From the NCBI GenBank assembly GCA_945859605.1, contig OX243824.1:2132078-2196077 (forward strand): a stretch of DNA of 64,000 bases. The letters are read 5' to 3'. This document shows, piece by piece, positions 53,403 through 64,000 of this stretch (position 1 is its first letter; the number at the start of each line of letters is the position of its first letter). The stretch is from Lumbricus rubellus (Eukaryota; Annelida; Clitellata; Crassiclitellata; Lumbricidae). The notes beneath the pieces were generated by a model. The model worked only from the letters and a program-made list of their open reading frames with translations. It searched no databases and was not told the DNA's origin. The translations under genes were made by a program, and so were the position numbers.

Positions 53403-54055
53403 TTGTCATAAAAATCTTCCATCCAGTGAATCTCCATTTAAATTAAACTTTTCGGAAAGTTGAAAGGGTCTTTTGAATGCATGGCTTGATTTGTATGATA
53501 TAATTCGTTTTATTGAGTTCTTGCTGACAAACCGCAGCCAGTTACGGATAATAAATGGTACAGAAAATCATAATAATTCAATCAGATGGGTGGAAGTCAG
53601 AAAGCGGGGCAATGGAAGAGTATCTGCAAGTACTCAAGAAATGTAATTTCTTCTTTCTTAATTGGGAGTTCAGAATTGTGAGAACAAGGACGAAGATAAT
53701 AGGCTACGGCCTAGTTCTTCATATCTCATTCAAAATCTGGAAAGTTCAGTTAAACGATTAAGAGGAACAAGACAACGTTTTCGGAGAAGAACTGAATTTG
53801 AGCTTCAGGTTGTGAAATTGCAGACAAATAAAACACGTTCTGACGGGTGGCATGCTAAAGTGTTTGATCAGCTAAAACAGTCACTCATCGACGTATATAT
53901 AAATAAGATCATCGAAATATATATCGTTTTGCAATTTTTAAGTTTCTCTATTTGCTAAAGTTCTTCGATTAGTGACATGTTGTGGCTGCTTGGCATATTA
54001 CAGCACTTAATAAGCAAAAGTTAAATCTTAAGTAAATTAAAAATTTTACAAAAAT
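53403..54055. other. intergenic, no convincing gene
   Basis: Two overlapping frames of 68 and 98 codons (53555-53761, 53662-53958) have no recognisable domain. A partial minus-strand box repeat (TTGGCATATTACAGCACTTA) lies at 53990-54012. Confidence 0.4.
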
Positions 54056-54058
54056 CAA

Positions 54059-54098
54059 TTAATAATACTCTTTGAGCAATCCCTTGTGAAGGTGTGTA
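54059..54098 (-). promoter_or_regulatory. PSE-TATA-like module
   Basis: Minus-strand CTTACACACCTTCACAAG core, CACC at 54094; TATTATTAA begins at 54067, 27 nt on. Confidence 0.5.
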
Positions 54099-54296
54099 AG
54101 TAAAATTCACGAAGCAACAAGCGTTCTGTGTTTCAACGACACCTTTTTGCTTATCAGCGTCATCATCATGAATAGTGGACTCATCCTCGATCGTATGTGT
54201 CCGAATCAATTTTCGCCGTGTTCTTCCACTTTCATTGGCTCAGCTCTTGCAGTATAATTCGAGGAAGAATGGCGCACAATCTACCATTTTTTGTGT

Positions 54297-54512
54297 GGGG
54301 CGCGGTGGTGTAGTGGTGGCGTCGTTGCCTTGGAACCGGAAGGTTCGAAGTTCGAATCCACCTCGCCGCGTAAGGACCTTGGGCAAGTCCTTCACTCACA
54401 TTTGCTCAGCGCTTCGGCGTGAAACTCCGATCCAGTGTCCGCTCTGCATTCGGGAGTGCCTCTGAGTAGATAGAGCTTGAAGAGGCGCTTTAACAAGTGC
54501 ACATACAAACAA
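54297..54512 (+). mobile_element. tRNA-derived SINE, full length, plus strand
   Basis: GGGGCGCGGTGGTGTAGTGG (box A), AGTTCGAATCCACC (box B with one change), body and LINE-shared tail, ending (ACAAACA). Confidence 0.92.
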
Positions 54513-54834
54513 ACCATCTTGTTCAATAAGGTCACAAACCACATAATCGATATCTCTTTCTTTCGACAGGTGTCGCCTTTGCTTTGCTTCGTGAATCGCG
54601 ATGGATCGTCAGATGTTCACCAGTTTCGTCGGTCCACGATGCTGAAATCCGTTCGTTATTAAAGCCAACATGTATCTCAAGTCGATTAGCCATCGAGACA
54701 AATAGATTTTCATAGTTGTCAGAGGTAGGGTAGGCCTATCTATGTCCATGCCTTACGAAGCCGAAGTTTTAAGGTGTTCAGTGTCTGGGGGTTGGATTAA
54801 CAAAACTTCTTATCATTCCAAGTAAAACTTCAGT

Positions 54835-55226
54835 CACTTCGACTTATTACATCAATGACATCTTGGAGAAAGAGATCAAACCCGCATTCCAGCGAAGTGC
54901 AGTAGGCTATGCTCTCAGTTCACAGCCACAAAAATGTTTCGTAATAACGGCGAAGGATTATTTCAACAAGACGGTGCACGTGCACACACATCAAAGGCCT
55001 CAGCCGAATGGTCGAACAAGAATATCAATGGATAGCCTACATCTCACCAAGGGACTGGCCGCCTAATTCGCCGGATTTGTCACCAATGGAAAATGTTTGG
55101 AGTATTATGGCGGCAACTGTTTATGCCGATACCGAACCCCAAACGACCCTAAAACGTCGGCTTTGTAAGGCATGGACATCAATAGGCCTACCTCTGACAA
55201 CTCTAAAAAATCTATTTGCTCGATGA
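54835..55226 (+). pseudogene. Tc1/mariner transposase C-terminal relic, frameshifted
   Basis: A first frame has YINDILEKEIKPAFQRSAV; a shifted frame has FQQDGARAHTSKA, with the second catalytic-triad Asp; another shifted frame has WPPNSPDLSPMENVWSIMA, with the third acidic residue (Glu), and KAWTSIGLP. This D...DxxPxE order defines the Tc1/mariner family. At least two frameshifts and no N-terminal half; terminal repeats not found. Confidence 0.8.
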
Positions 55227-55592
55227 CTATTCGACTTGAGTCTGTACTAAAGAGTAAAGGAAACATTATTAAATACTAAATGCTAATTTGTATTAATTAA
55301 TTATGTGTGGATTAACAATGATGGTCGTACAATATTGTTTGCAGCTTAACTTGACGTTTACTTGGCACGAATTTGATGACGTCACGGATATTGGCGCTAC
55401 AATTTTATTAAGTGAGCTAGTGATATAATTTTTTATACGAACATTTTCATTTGAATAACCTATCCGCCAGTATAAAACTTTCCACATTATATTGTGTATA
55501 ACATATGTCTATCTGCATTCAAAATCGTTCACGACCTATCGAGACACCCTACGGTATTCGAAACTATCATTCATTATTTTGGAGCACCTATC

Positions 55593-55632
55593 AATATATA
55601 TTTAATAGTTATAATATAAAAGAAGGTGTGTG
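55593..55632 (-). promoter_or_regulatory. PSE-TATA-like module, left member of a divergent pair
   Basis: Minus-strand CACACCTTCTTTTATATT core, CACC at 55628; an ATATATATT tract begins about 27 nt on. Pairs with 55992. Confidence 0.5.
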
Positions 55633-55987
55633 AAGTTTAATATAATATTCGTATAAAAGATACCTCAGCCAAATTTTGCAAATTTAATATAGTCTAATTC
55701 ATGAACTGGTCTAATGCTGATACAATCCGGATGTTATGCATCAATAAATGAATTGAACGTCATCCTTTAACTCTTGATTCAGACAATTTGAGCCTTGGAT
55801 AATCTCATTCTAATGATATTCTCCACACATCAGCAACTCATTGCAGAACTATGAAAGTTAGCTGTGTTTGAATAATCCAGGTAGTCCCCTTTCTTTCTAC
55901 TCGACCATTATGCTAATAGAAATTCGAAATCTAAACGTACACAAGTTGACACCAAGAACTTGATTCCACTACAATTTTAACTCTTTT
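55633..55987. repeat. spacer of the divergent pair, homologous to 18625-21454 without its MITEs
   Basis: TAGTCTAATTCATGAACTGG, ATGCATCAATAAAT, ATTCTCCACAC, TGAAAGTTAGCTG, AATAGAAATTCGAAAT and CACCAAGAACTTGATTCCAC correspond in order to 18630-18760, 19930-20048 and 21355-21450. Confidence 0.8.
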
Positions 55988-56027
55988 TAAACACCTTTAA
56001 ATATATTTCTTTGCACGCTATATATAC
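55988..56027 (+). promoter_or_regulatory. PSE-TATA-like module, right member of a divergent pair
   Basis: TTTAAACACCTTTAAATA core, CACC at 55992; TATATATACG begins at 56019, 27 nt on. Downstream, CGAAG-TTCG-CTTCG can form a small hairpin at about 56059. Confidence 0.6.
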
Positions 56028-56029
56028 GT

Positions 56030-56478
56030 CATCGTCAATTTTATCGAGAACTGAACTCGAAGTTCGCTTCGTGTATGGGAAAATGCCGAAAAAAAGAGTT
56101 TTTTTTGCAAAAATATTGTCACTGCATCATATGCCACATACAACGCATGATTAATGACTCTGCGTCGTAATGATTGCAGCATTCGACAGCAATTGACCAT
56201 TTTTTTTGTTTGGTGCGCTTGTCATTTACACAGTACACACGCCAATTACATTACATTCTCCGCGAAATACAATACCATACAATGCAAAACAATGCAACTT
56301 AAAAATATTCAAACTGAATATTAATGAGACTGCAAGGCTTCTTTTTAACACATTTTGATAATGTCTTTCGGACAATGCAGGTTTCTTAATTGTCTTATAT
56401 TTGCATCTTTACATTTATCTTTATATTGACAAAAAAACAACCACTTTGATCTTGCATATAAATGAATTTCTTCTAGAC
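56030..56478. repeat. downstream part of the duplicated unit (copy of 21500-22050)
   Basis: CGCATGATTAATGACT, GCAGCATTCGACAGCAA, TGGTGCGCTTGTCATTT and CACACGCCAATTACATTACA parallel 21610-21745. No coding frame is conserved between the copies. Confidence 0.7.
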
Positions 56479-57452
56479 TTAACCCTCAGGCTACCAAGCT
56501 TTTTTGGTAACACTGACTACCAAGGGGGGGGGGGTTACAACCCCTCTGGATTTTGGGTTTGGTTTGAGATATCATAACTTGTAATACACCTATGGATTCA
56601 GCATTCATGTCTGCACAAAATGGTATATTTAGGTTGAAAATATATGAAAGCACCCCGAAGTTATGAATTTTTTACCGTAGGCACCCGTCGATTCCAGAAA
56701 ATGTATACTTTCGCAAAGGCAAAATATTAGATTCTGTATGTTTTTAACATAATTTATTTAATTAAAAATAGTTTACATATAATAAAGTCCAATATTCAAC
56801 TATAAAAACTAGTAATAAGTTAGTTTTAGTTACAATAAAAAGAGAAAAAACATGTAAAACATGCTGAAAAACGTTTACGCAGACTTATCGGTTTGCGTTG
56901 TAAAAAAACCCAACATTTTCATACATTTAAATTTATTTTAAGCACTTCCGGTCATCAAATGTCAACTTAAATGGTATCAACAAATAGCCCTAATTGCCCT
57001 CTATAGAATAACATAATTTATTTCTCTTAAAAAATAAATTATGAATAATTATTAATAGGAAAAACATGAAACTTTTATAAAAATAAAACACTTTTATTTA
57101 TATTTTAATTTATTTTGAGCACTTCCGGTTGTCCAAAGACAACTCACTGAGCATTGAAATGTAGCCCCACATTCCCTCAACAAAATGGTGTAATTGGTGT
57201 CTCTTCATGTCAAAGGACGGATAAGATACAACCGATAATCTAAGGGGGGTGGTATCCACCCCCCCTGGTGCCTCGGGTATATCGGGTATAACTTTTGAAT
57301 GGTATGGTATATCATCACACATTTTAGCTCAAAATGTGTGCAAATGAATCCTCTACAGCTACTTAAAACGTCAAAATTTTATTCCTAAAAAAAAGATTGA
57401 TTTGGGAAAAACCTAGGTGGGTGGATACCACCCCCCACCCCCCGAGGGTTAA
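56479..57452. mobile_element. TTAA MITE family 1, full length
   Basis: TTAA at 56479-56482 and 57449-57452; same orientation and interior as 16325-17307. The right end is slightly shortened. Confidence 0.85.
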
Positions 57453-57581
57453 ACTGTCGGTAATCTGACGTTGATCGCATTAGACGTGTTTTAAAGAAGG
57501 ACAATGTTAGCCTTGTTGTGACGGAAACCCACTTTGTAGAATCTTAGTCACACGAATCTAATTGTTTTTGGAGCATCTGCT

Positions 57582-57621
57582 ATTATATATCTGAGATTTA
57601 TATTATAAAAGAAGGTGTGTA
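57582..57621 (-). promoter_or_regulatory. PSE-TATA-like module
   Basis: Minus-strand TTACACACCTTCTTTTATA core, CACC at 57617; ATATATAATAG begins about 27 nt on. Third copy of the 18620/55628 type; its divergent partner is absent. Confidence 0.5.
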
Positions 57622-57791
57622 AAAAGTTGCAAATTTTATCTAGTCTAATTCATGAGCTGGTCTAATAATGATCCAATCTGGACGTAAGATAAAATTAGTA
57701 TGTCATTTGAATCTATTAACTCGCAACGCATTTACCTCTGGAATAGCCGCAGTTGGCTGGCGGTGTCTCACTTGTTTTGTTCCGTCCTATT

Positions 57792-58098
57792 CAGAGGCGG
57801 ATACAGAAACTTTGGACGGGGGGGGGGGGGGGGGGGGGGTAAAAATTCTTTTCCATGGGTCATGACAATTTTTTCTTTCCTATCCGCCAAAAAAGTTGAT
57901 GACCGTTTTTAAAATTTCGGGAAAAGGATACCATCTTGTGCACAAAAAAAAACTGATGACTTTTTTTAGTCGTCCAGTCCAAATGTCCTCAAAATAAACC
58001 ATATTGAAACCAAATGAAGGGGGGCCACGATACATGGGCATTTCTAAATGGGGGGGGGGATGGCCGAATTGGCCTCCTAGATCCGCCCTTGCCCCTTG
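57792..58098. mobile_element. hAT-type MITE with poly-G
   Basis: Left end CAGAGGCGGATACAG, right end CTAGATCCGCCCTTG plus CCCCTTG; perfect 8-bp duplication GTCCTATT (57784-57791, 58099-58106). A 20-bp G run lies at about 57820-57839 and a shorter one at 58051. Confidence 0.82.
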
Positions 58099-58106
58099 GT
58101 CCTATT

Positions 58107-58505
58107 GATGTGACCACAATCGCTGTGTTTCCGACAAATTATATCCTCTCGTCGAGCTATACGCTCTTCGGCCAAGGGGCAACTGGTGACCCATTGGATC
58201 CGATCCTCGATAAGACAGCGTAGATCCTCCTCGGTTGTTTGCCATGGAATAGTTTGCCTCAATCAGGAGGCTGTAGTAATCTCGGTGAATTTTGGGGTCT
58301 GATATTTTCGGAAGATGACTTTGTCTTCAATAGACCAATTATTGCTTTCTGATTGTTACAGCGAGCGATTTTTCATTCTACCGAAACCCTAAACAGCAAG
58401 AAAACTTATCGGAAACAAAGTTGAAATGTCTTTTTAAATGAATGGTTCAACTTTTTCATAACCGATTCCGACTTAGACAAAATAAATTCATCCTAATGAC
58501 GAACA
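58107..58505. other. intergenic, nothing recognised
   Basis: Short frames only, without recognisable domains. Confidence 0.4.
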
Positions 58506-58513
58506 GAGAAGTT

Positions 58514-59382
58514 CATAGGCGTAGCCACATGAAGGCAGGAGGAGGCAGTTGCCTCCTCTTGGATTTTCCCGTATTTGCCTCCTCTTGCCCGAACTCCATC
58601 GCCATACAAATCTGCATGCAAATGATGCAATTTACTTACTTACTGCACTGTTCAAGCGAATGTTGTACCGTACGGCGTATACTATTTCCTGACACACAGA
58701 CACAGTTTTCGTTTCCGGTAACAAACGCCTAACTTCAGTATTTTTCAAGTAAATTGTACTAATCGAATTATTGTGTATTATCGTCATTCCGACTCATTCG
58801 TCAATTCGTCAATAGTCATTATTATGTCTGCGGGGCCGCCAAATAAGAAACTTCGACAGATTGTGCTATCTTTTGCCAGCCAAAAGCCAGCGAAGAAATA
58901 CACAGGTAACGACATGTTATTAGTAATAACGCCTATGGTTATTAGTTATAATTAGTAACGAAGCTTCTCTTGAAGAAAAGACCTAGTTTCATCAATCCAA
59001 CTTTATATACTTACGGAAACAATTATTTCCATCATCCAACTTCTATTTAATCAAACTTCCATTTAGGCAAGAAATCATTCTCATCAATCCCTGCAGCTTC
59101 CATTTTAAAGCAACAATGTAAAATAATTTAGCAACGTAAACTAGGGTTTAACCGTTATACCGTTAGGATCAGTAAATAGTAATTATGGTAACTTTGTAAG
59201 GGGCTTCTATCCCCCCTAAACAATCGGGCTCAATCCCTCTCCTTCCCCCCTACTGTGAGTGAAGAGATCTGTAACTTGTAAAAGAAACACTCCCCCCTGT
59301 TTTGCCTCCTCTTGTTTGCTCCATGGGTACATTTTGCCTCCTCTTGTGCCTCCTCTTGAAAAGAGGTCTGGCTACGCCACTG
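58514..59382. mobile_element. hAT element derivative with a retained first exon
   Basis: Ends CATAGGCGTAGCCA and TGGCTACGCCACTG; perfect 8-bp duplication GAGAAGTT (58506-58513, 59383-59390). TTGCCTCCTCTTG occurs twice near the left end and three times near the right end, a subterminal repeat pattern. 869 bp. Confidence 0.88.
58824..58905 (+). pseudogene. possible first exon of a hAT transposase
   Basis: ATG then MSAGPPNKKLRQIVLSFASQ and KPAKKYT, ending at a donor ACAG|GTAACG. A basic start followed by an LSFF/LSFA-like patch is common at the N-terminus of hAT transposases. No downstream exon survives within the element. Confidence 0.4.
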
Positions 59383-59599
59383 GAGAAGTTAGCGGACGAT
59401 GTGATTAATGCTGTGATCAGTTGAAACAGCCATGGAGAGCATCTATAAAGTACGATTATAAAAATGATACTAATTAATAGTTTTAATTTTTTATTTTGTA
59501 AGCCCATCATTCATACACAAACAACATTGTGGTTGCCCGTCACTAATGACTTATGCACATGGGACACTGGTATTATACACTGAAAATCAACTCTAAAGC

Positions 59600-59639
59600 C
59601 ATTTTATAGTGTCATAAAATTCCAATTTAAAGGTGCCTT
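59600..59639 (-). promoter_or_regulatory. PSE-TATA-like module
   Basis: Minus-strand CTAAGGCACCTTTAAATTGG core, CACC at 59635; TATAAAATGG begins at 59608, 27 nt on. Confidence 0.55.
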
Positions 59640-60265
59640 AGGAAAGCTTTGAAGTTTAACATCAGTGTTCATTGTGGGTTACGCCGACAACGGCTTCAAG
59701 CTTCGACTGTGATGAAGAGTTAGGGTAATACAGAGTGTGACACTTACCAAGCGTAAAGTCGGCTATTGAAAGGGGATCAGAACGCTCTCTCCTAATATCA
59801 TATTTGGCCATAGAAACGACTATCGAAGCTCTCTGCACGTGAAACAAGTCCTTGACTGCATAGATATCAATGCGCCGACATTTTCTGTTGAAATAGTCGT
59901 CCATGCTATTTTCTGAATATTGGCACAGAGTCGAATTTGATGCATGCAGTTGTATTGTAACGAACGTTGGTTTTCACACAAAGTCATTCTGGTATCAAGG
60001 TTTTTCTGTTTCAAAGAACCGCATGTTATGGTTGGATCAGTTGCAACGGCTGACTCTCCTGAATTATTTATAGCACAATTAGAGAACTAGTAAAAGGTAG
60101 GCAATATGTTTATAAATTCGAATGCTCTCTTTTACCGTTTCATGCACTATGGTCGTTTAGTTGCAATTTGAAGGAAATTTTCTCTCGAAGTAGGTTACAA
60201 TTGAAATCTAAAAATAGACGCATAGTTTTGGTACTTTTGAAGTCGAACGTCTACAGCGGTCATAT
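59640..60265. other. intergenic, nothing recognised
   Basis: No supported gene, repeat end or module. Confidence 0.4.
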
Positions 60266-60275
60266 ACGACTAGTT

Positions 60276-60482
60276 TGGGTTCTTGTTTTTTAATTCACCC
60301 CCAGGTTCTAAGTTGACGGGATTTATCGCGTGATGGTCGGTTAGGGTTCAGGTTAGGCGTCGTGAGGGTCGGTTAGGGTTAGTTTTAGGGTTAGGGCAGT
60401 CATTCTAACAGGTGCACATACTCGACACATAGAACGGACATGGAAAGCATGATTGGGGTGAATTAAAAAACAAGTACCCTAG
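60276..60482. mobile_element. small MITE containing TTAGGG-like repeats
   Basis: Inverted ends sharing CTTGTTTTTTAATTCACCCC; the interior (60340-60400) has GGTTAGGGTT units (GGTCGGTTAGGGTTC, TTAGGGTTAG, TTTTAGGGTTAGGG). Confidence 0.65.
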
Positions 60483-60653
60483 TTTGTTCTTCTATAGTTT
60501 CGATTGCAGATTACAGATGAGCTAAAAGCCTACATTTGATGTCCTTTTGTTGCATAATTAGTCTGAAGTCAAATTAGTCTGTTACCCGATGATGATTTTT
60601 ATTATAAAGTACGTCGTCAGAGACAATTGCATATCGTCCATTTTTCAGAACAA

Positions 60654-60693
60654 GTATTAATAGCTTTAGTAGACTCAAATTTAAAGGTGTTTA
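60654..60693 (-). promoter_or_regulatory. PSE-TATA-like module, paralogue of 26642
   Basis: Minus-strand ATTAAACACCTTTAAATTTG core, CACC at 60689; TATTAATAC begins at 60662, 27 nt on. Confidence 0.5.
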
Positions 60694-60764
60694 ATCAATG
60701 TCACGATAATGCTCGCATCAACTACTGTAACACCTTACGTTAAATTTTATAAATCAGTCACAAT

Positions 60765-60972
60765 TGATATAGCGCCCACTCAAGGTACCGACTCATAGGC
60801 GCTCCTGGTCGAAATCAAGCGAAAAACCAGTCTTCAACAGTTTGTGGAATTGAGAACAGCTTGGGATATGTCACATAGTCAAGGGAAGTCCATTCCTGGT
60901 TGTTGGACCAACCACAGAGAACGAACGCCTCTGCATTGTTGCAGAGCGAGTGAAAGGAACCATTAAGTCACA
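60765..60972 (-). repeat. LINE 3' end, paralogue of 26720-26960
   Basis: GATATAGCGCCCACTCAAGG, GGCGCTCCTGGTCG, then GAACGAACGCCTCTGCATTG and GTGAAAGGAACCATTAAGTC, all matching the 26.7-kb copy. The 26642/60689 modules precede both copies, so module and LINE end were duplicated together. Confidence 0.75.
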
Positions 60973-62370
60973 TTAACCCTCAGGCTACCAAGGTTTTTTG
61001 TAACACTGACTACCAAGGGGGGGGGGGTTACCACCACCCCTGGATTGTGGGTTTGGTTTGAAATATCATAACTTGTAATACACCAATGGATTCAGCATTC
61101 GTTTCTGCACAAAATGGTATAATTAGGTTTAAAATATATGAAAGCACCCCGAAGTTATGAATTTTTTTTACCGTAGGCACCCGTCGATTCCACAAAATGT
61201 ATACTTTCGCATAAGAGAAATATTAGATTCTGTGTGTTTTTAACATAATTTATTTATTTAAAAATAGTTTACATATAATAAAGTCTAATACTCAACTATA
61301 AAAACTAGTAATAAGTTAGTTCTAGTTACAATAAAAAGAGAATAAACATGTAAAATATGCTGAAAAACGCTTACGCAGACTTATCGGTTTGCGTTGTAAA
61401 GAAACCCAACATTTTCGCACATTTAAATTTATTTTGAGCACTTCCGGTCATCAAATGTCAAATTAATTGGTATAAACATCATCATCATCATCATCATCAT
61501 TGCTCTCCTCCGTCCGGCCGCGCCGACGATGAAGCCTTTACATGGCGTCTCCACCCTGTTCTGTCCTTGATGATATCCATGGCATTCCTCATATCCATGT
61601 TCCTTTCTTTCAGATCTTCTCTTATGTTGTCCATCCAAGTTTTCCTCTGGCACCCTCTGCTTCTCCCTCCCTCCACGTTGCCGTGCAGGGCCGCAGCTGG
61701 TAATCTTCTGTCATCCATCCTTGATACGTGTCCAAACCACGTGAGTCTTCTCTTCCTGATCTTGTCCACTATCGTTTCCTCCGCTCCCAGTTCCTCTCTG
61801 GTCTTCTCATTTCTGATCCTTTCCCTTCTACTTCTGCCCAATATTCCCCGCAGCCAACTCATTTCAGCCACCAGCAGTCTTCTTTCGTCCTCCTTGCGCA
61901 AGCACCAGCACTCCGATCCATAAAGCAGTACTGGCACTACCAGAGCTCCATACAATCGCATCTTGGTTCCTGTCGACACGCTGTTTGACTTCCACACCTT
62001 GGTATAAACAAATAGCCCTAAATGCCCTCTATAATGACATAATATATTTCTCTTAAAAAATAAATTATGAATAATTTTTAATAGGAAAAACATGAAAATT
62101 TTATGAAAATAAAACACCTTTATTTATATTTTTAATTTATTTTGTTTGAGCACTTCCGGTTGTCCAAAGACAACTCACTGAGCATGAAAATGTAGCCCCA
62201 CATTCCCTCTACAAAATGGTTTAATTTGTGTCTCTTCATGTCAAAGGACGGATAAGATACAACCGATAATCTAAGGGGGTGTGGTATCCACCACTCCTGG
62301 TGCCTCGGGTATATCGGCTATCACTTTTGAATGGTATGGTATATCATCACACATTTTAGCTCAAAATGGT
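60973..62370. mobile_element. TTAA MITE family 1, right-truncated and split by a LINE
   Basis: Starts TTAA-CCCTCAGGCTACCA. The interior is interrupted at 61478 by an RTE-like fragment and resumes at 61999. It stops at about 62370 before the right terminal repeat. Confidence 0.82.
61478..61998 (-). pseudogene. RTE-like LINE 3' fragment inserted in a MITE
   Basis: The minus frame reads LYGALVVPVLLYGSECWCLR, AEMSWLRGILGRSRRER, RRLTWFGHVSRMDDRRLP, GRSRGCQRKTWMDNI and DRTGWRRHVKASSSA, then TGA inside an (ATG)n tail. Flanked by an 11-bp duplication TTGGTATAAAC (61467-61477, 61999-62009). 5'-truncated at insertion; about 170 C-terminal codons with an intact frame, hence young. Confidence 0.9.
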
Positions 62371-62815
62371 ATTGTTCCTCTTGACGAATGCATGTCTGTC
62401 TTTGAGATATTGTTTACAAAATGCATGTCACCGCATGTAATCGAATGGTAGAAGAATCAGACATCAAAGAACGACACTGTAAAGTGTAAACTGATTCAAA
62501 CTGAACTTAGTAAGACCTCATTCATCGAAACAAAATTAACGACATCAAAATCTGGTGGTCACTAAGGTCGATAATCGGCTAAAAATTATTGTCTCCAAAC
62601 GTAATTTATTTTAATTGCTAGATAGTCATTGCCGCAACTATAATTGCGAGTCACACAAATGCGCTTTGTAAGTGTAATGAGTGTCCTCAATTTTAATGAT
62701 TTTTTTAAATAATAGTCATTGGTTGTGGTTTAGACATGCTCCAGATTGTCTTTACTAAAATTTAGCAAAAAGTCGTTCAACTTATATAAAATAATGATTC
62801 AACCCATTGAGGGGT
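62371..62815. other. intergenic, nothing recognised
   Basis: No supported feature. Confidence 0.4.
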
Positions 62816-62892
62816 GTCAAGATTGGGAGCGCCTCTGATTGGTGTGCACTGTGAGAGGCGCTTTATAAATTTATAGATACAATACAATACAA
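62816..62892 (+). repeat. LINE 3' tail
   Basis: GATTGGGAGCGCCTCTGATT, GAGAGGCGCTTTATAAATTT and (ACAAT)n. Confidence 0.65.
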
Positions 62893-62979
62893 GATCAAAA
62901 TACCAGCTAATTTTTTTTGTTTCCTTCTGGACCAGAGCATTAGACGCTGAAAATCATCACAGTCATGCAGATCAATAAT

Positions 62980-63019
62980 TGGACACCTTTTATTAGGAAT
63001 ATTATAGTCTATTTTAAAA
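62980..63019 (+). promoter_or_regulatory. PSE-TATA-like module
   Basis: ATTGGACACCTTTTATTAGG core, CACC at 62984; TATTTTAAAA begins at 63010, 26 nt on. Confidence 0.45.
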
Positions 63020-63207
63020 ACTTCAAATCTCGGTTTTTATTAGTATCTCATTTACATGTTAGGATTTTCAAAAACAACGATTGTAATAATTTTCAAAGTA
63101 TCAATTGTATCACAGAAATCATTTGCGTCCATATATAGGCCTATTACCTTTTGAGGTCTTATCTTATATGTTTTCATCTGTGAACTCCAGATTTTGCCAC
63201 GCGAGTA

Positions 63208-63260
63208 AAACCCTCAGGCTACCAACCATTTTTGAGACATGGACTACCGATTTGGTTCGA
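63208..63260. mobile_element. left-end remnant of TTAA MITE family 1
   Basis: AACCCTCAGGCTACCAACC, then GACATGGACTACC; the TTAA has decayed. Confidence 0.55.
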
Positions 63261-63611
63261 TATAAAATTATAGTCTACATGTAGGCTACGTTAATTTAAT
63301 AAAGCCTACTGTGCCACAATACAAACTAGTATTAAGTCTGTCTTAGGGATGATAAAATTGAAAACCTGTAGATAAGTGAACAATCAACATGACACAAGAA
63401 ATTATGTAAATGTTCCCGGCAGTCTGATACGTCAGTGGTCCTTGCAATCGTTCCTGTCCGAATGCTTCGAGAAACCGTCGCCTTTCACGCTTCACAGGCA
63501 CAGCATTGCCATGTATAGTTTTACTGAGTAAACATTTTTGCTTCGACAGTTTACATGTATAATATAGCCTATCCCATACCCAACTTGTGTACAGAATGTT
63601 TGTCTGCATGT

Positions 63612-63818
63612 GCATTTGTTATAGCGCCCCTTCACGCTCACACTACTCAGAAGCGCTCCCGAATGCAGAGCAGACACTACATCGGAGTTTCACGCCGAAC
63701 CGCTGAGCAATTGCCAGTGAAGGACTTGCCCAGGGTCCTTATGCGGCGAGGTGGATTCGAACCTCGAACCTCCCGGCTCCAAGGCAACGACGCCACCACT
63801 ACACCAAGGCGCCCCCAC
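63612..63818 (-). mobile_element. tRNA-derived SINE, full length
   Basis: Minus strand with GGTTCGAATCCACC (box B), CTGGTGTAGTGG-type box A region (slightly altered) and the shared tail at 63620-63660. The following 63845-63960 matches 28740-28860. Confidence 0.9.
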
Positions 63819-64000
63819 AAATGAATGATGCCATACTTTCGCACTTTGCTATTAGCAGCTGCAGTGTATTGAGACGGAATTTACCATGAACTGTATAGCC
63901 CTGCTGCAAAGTTATTATCATTATGTTCGGTGAATCTTTCTGGAATTAGTTACCTAGCAGTCTCCGTAGTGAACTTATTTGTCTTTCTTTGCTTCTTCAA

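Noticed and set aside
57110..57322. 70-codon frame MCDDIPYHSKV..., also in other family-1 MITEs (395-604, 16957-17169)
   Set aside because: Recurs only because the MITE recurs; no domain, and the start and length vary between copies.
60330..60405. Chromosome end
   Set aside because: TTAGGG-like units are few, degenerate and enclosed by MITE ends with unique DNA on both sides.

Overview
The window is eukaryotic nuclear DNA: AT-rich, intron-bearing and crowded with transposable elements. A coiled-coil gene resembling CCDC18, a Ty3/gypsy element with the integrase-before-RT order of the deuterostome Gmr1-like group, hAT/piggyBac/Tc1-type DNA elements, a tRNA-derived SINE and a short TTAGGG-like patch point to a metazoan, most likely a marine invertebrate deuterostome. 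The species cannot be named from the sequence.

Layout. 0-5.6 kb: nested DNA transposons (a TTAA-flanked MITE, a hAT-like element with an 8-bp duplication, a repeat-filled terminal-inverted-repeat element) and a 651-bp near-perfect palindrome. 5.6-14.25 kb: the only convincing host gene, a four-exon coiled-coil protein of about 1,487 residues on the + strand; its intron 2 holds a MITE, a SINE and three promoter-like modules. 14-39 kb and 47.6-64 kb: no host protein gene seen. These parts are a patchwork of SINEs, 3' ends of CR1/L2-like and RTE-like LINEs, MITEs, a solo LTR and a Tc1/mariner relic. Underneath lies a dispersed array of about 36 short modules: a core reading TTAGACACCTTTAAAA followed, usually exactly 27 nt after the first C of CACC, by a TATA-like box. 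39.35-47.56 kb: a piggyBac-like TTAA element split by a young Ty3/gypsy retrotransposon (511-bp LTRs, two differences seen, ATGAT duplication), itself hit by a TTAA MITE that carries a LINE 3' end.

How the parts relate. The PSE-TATA-like modules are the most unusual signal. Their geometry resembles snRNA-type core promoters; several sit head-to-head 190-365 bp apart; and whole module pairs have been duplicated around the locus and later split by MITEs. This could be a cluster of small non-coding transcription units (snRNA-type or piRNA-type, driven from a PSE). No conserved product is visible downstream, so that remains a hypothesis. The SINE shares its 3' tail with the local CR1/L2-like LINE, which explains their co-abundance. 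The TTAA element families, though different in sequence, share one end design: TTAA, a terminal repeat usually beginning CCCT, then a subterminal G/C-rich palindrome.
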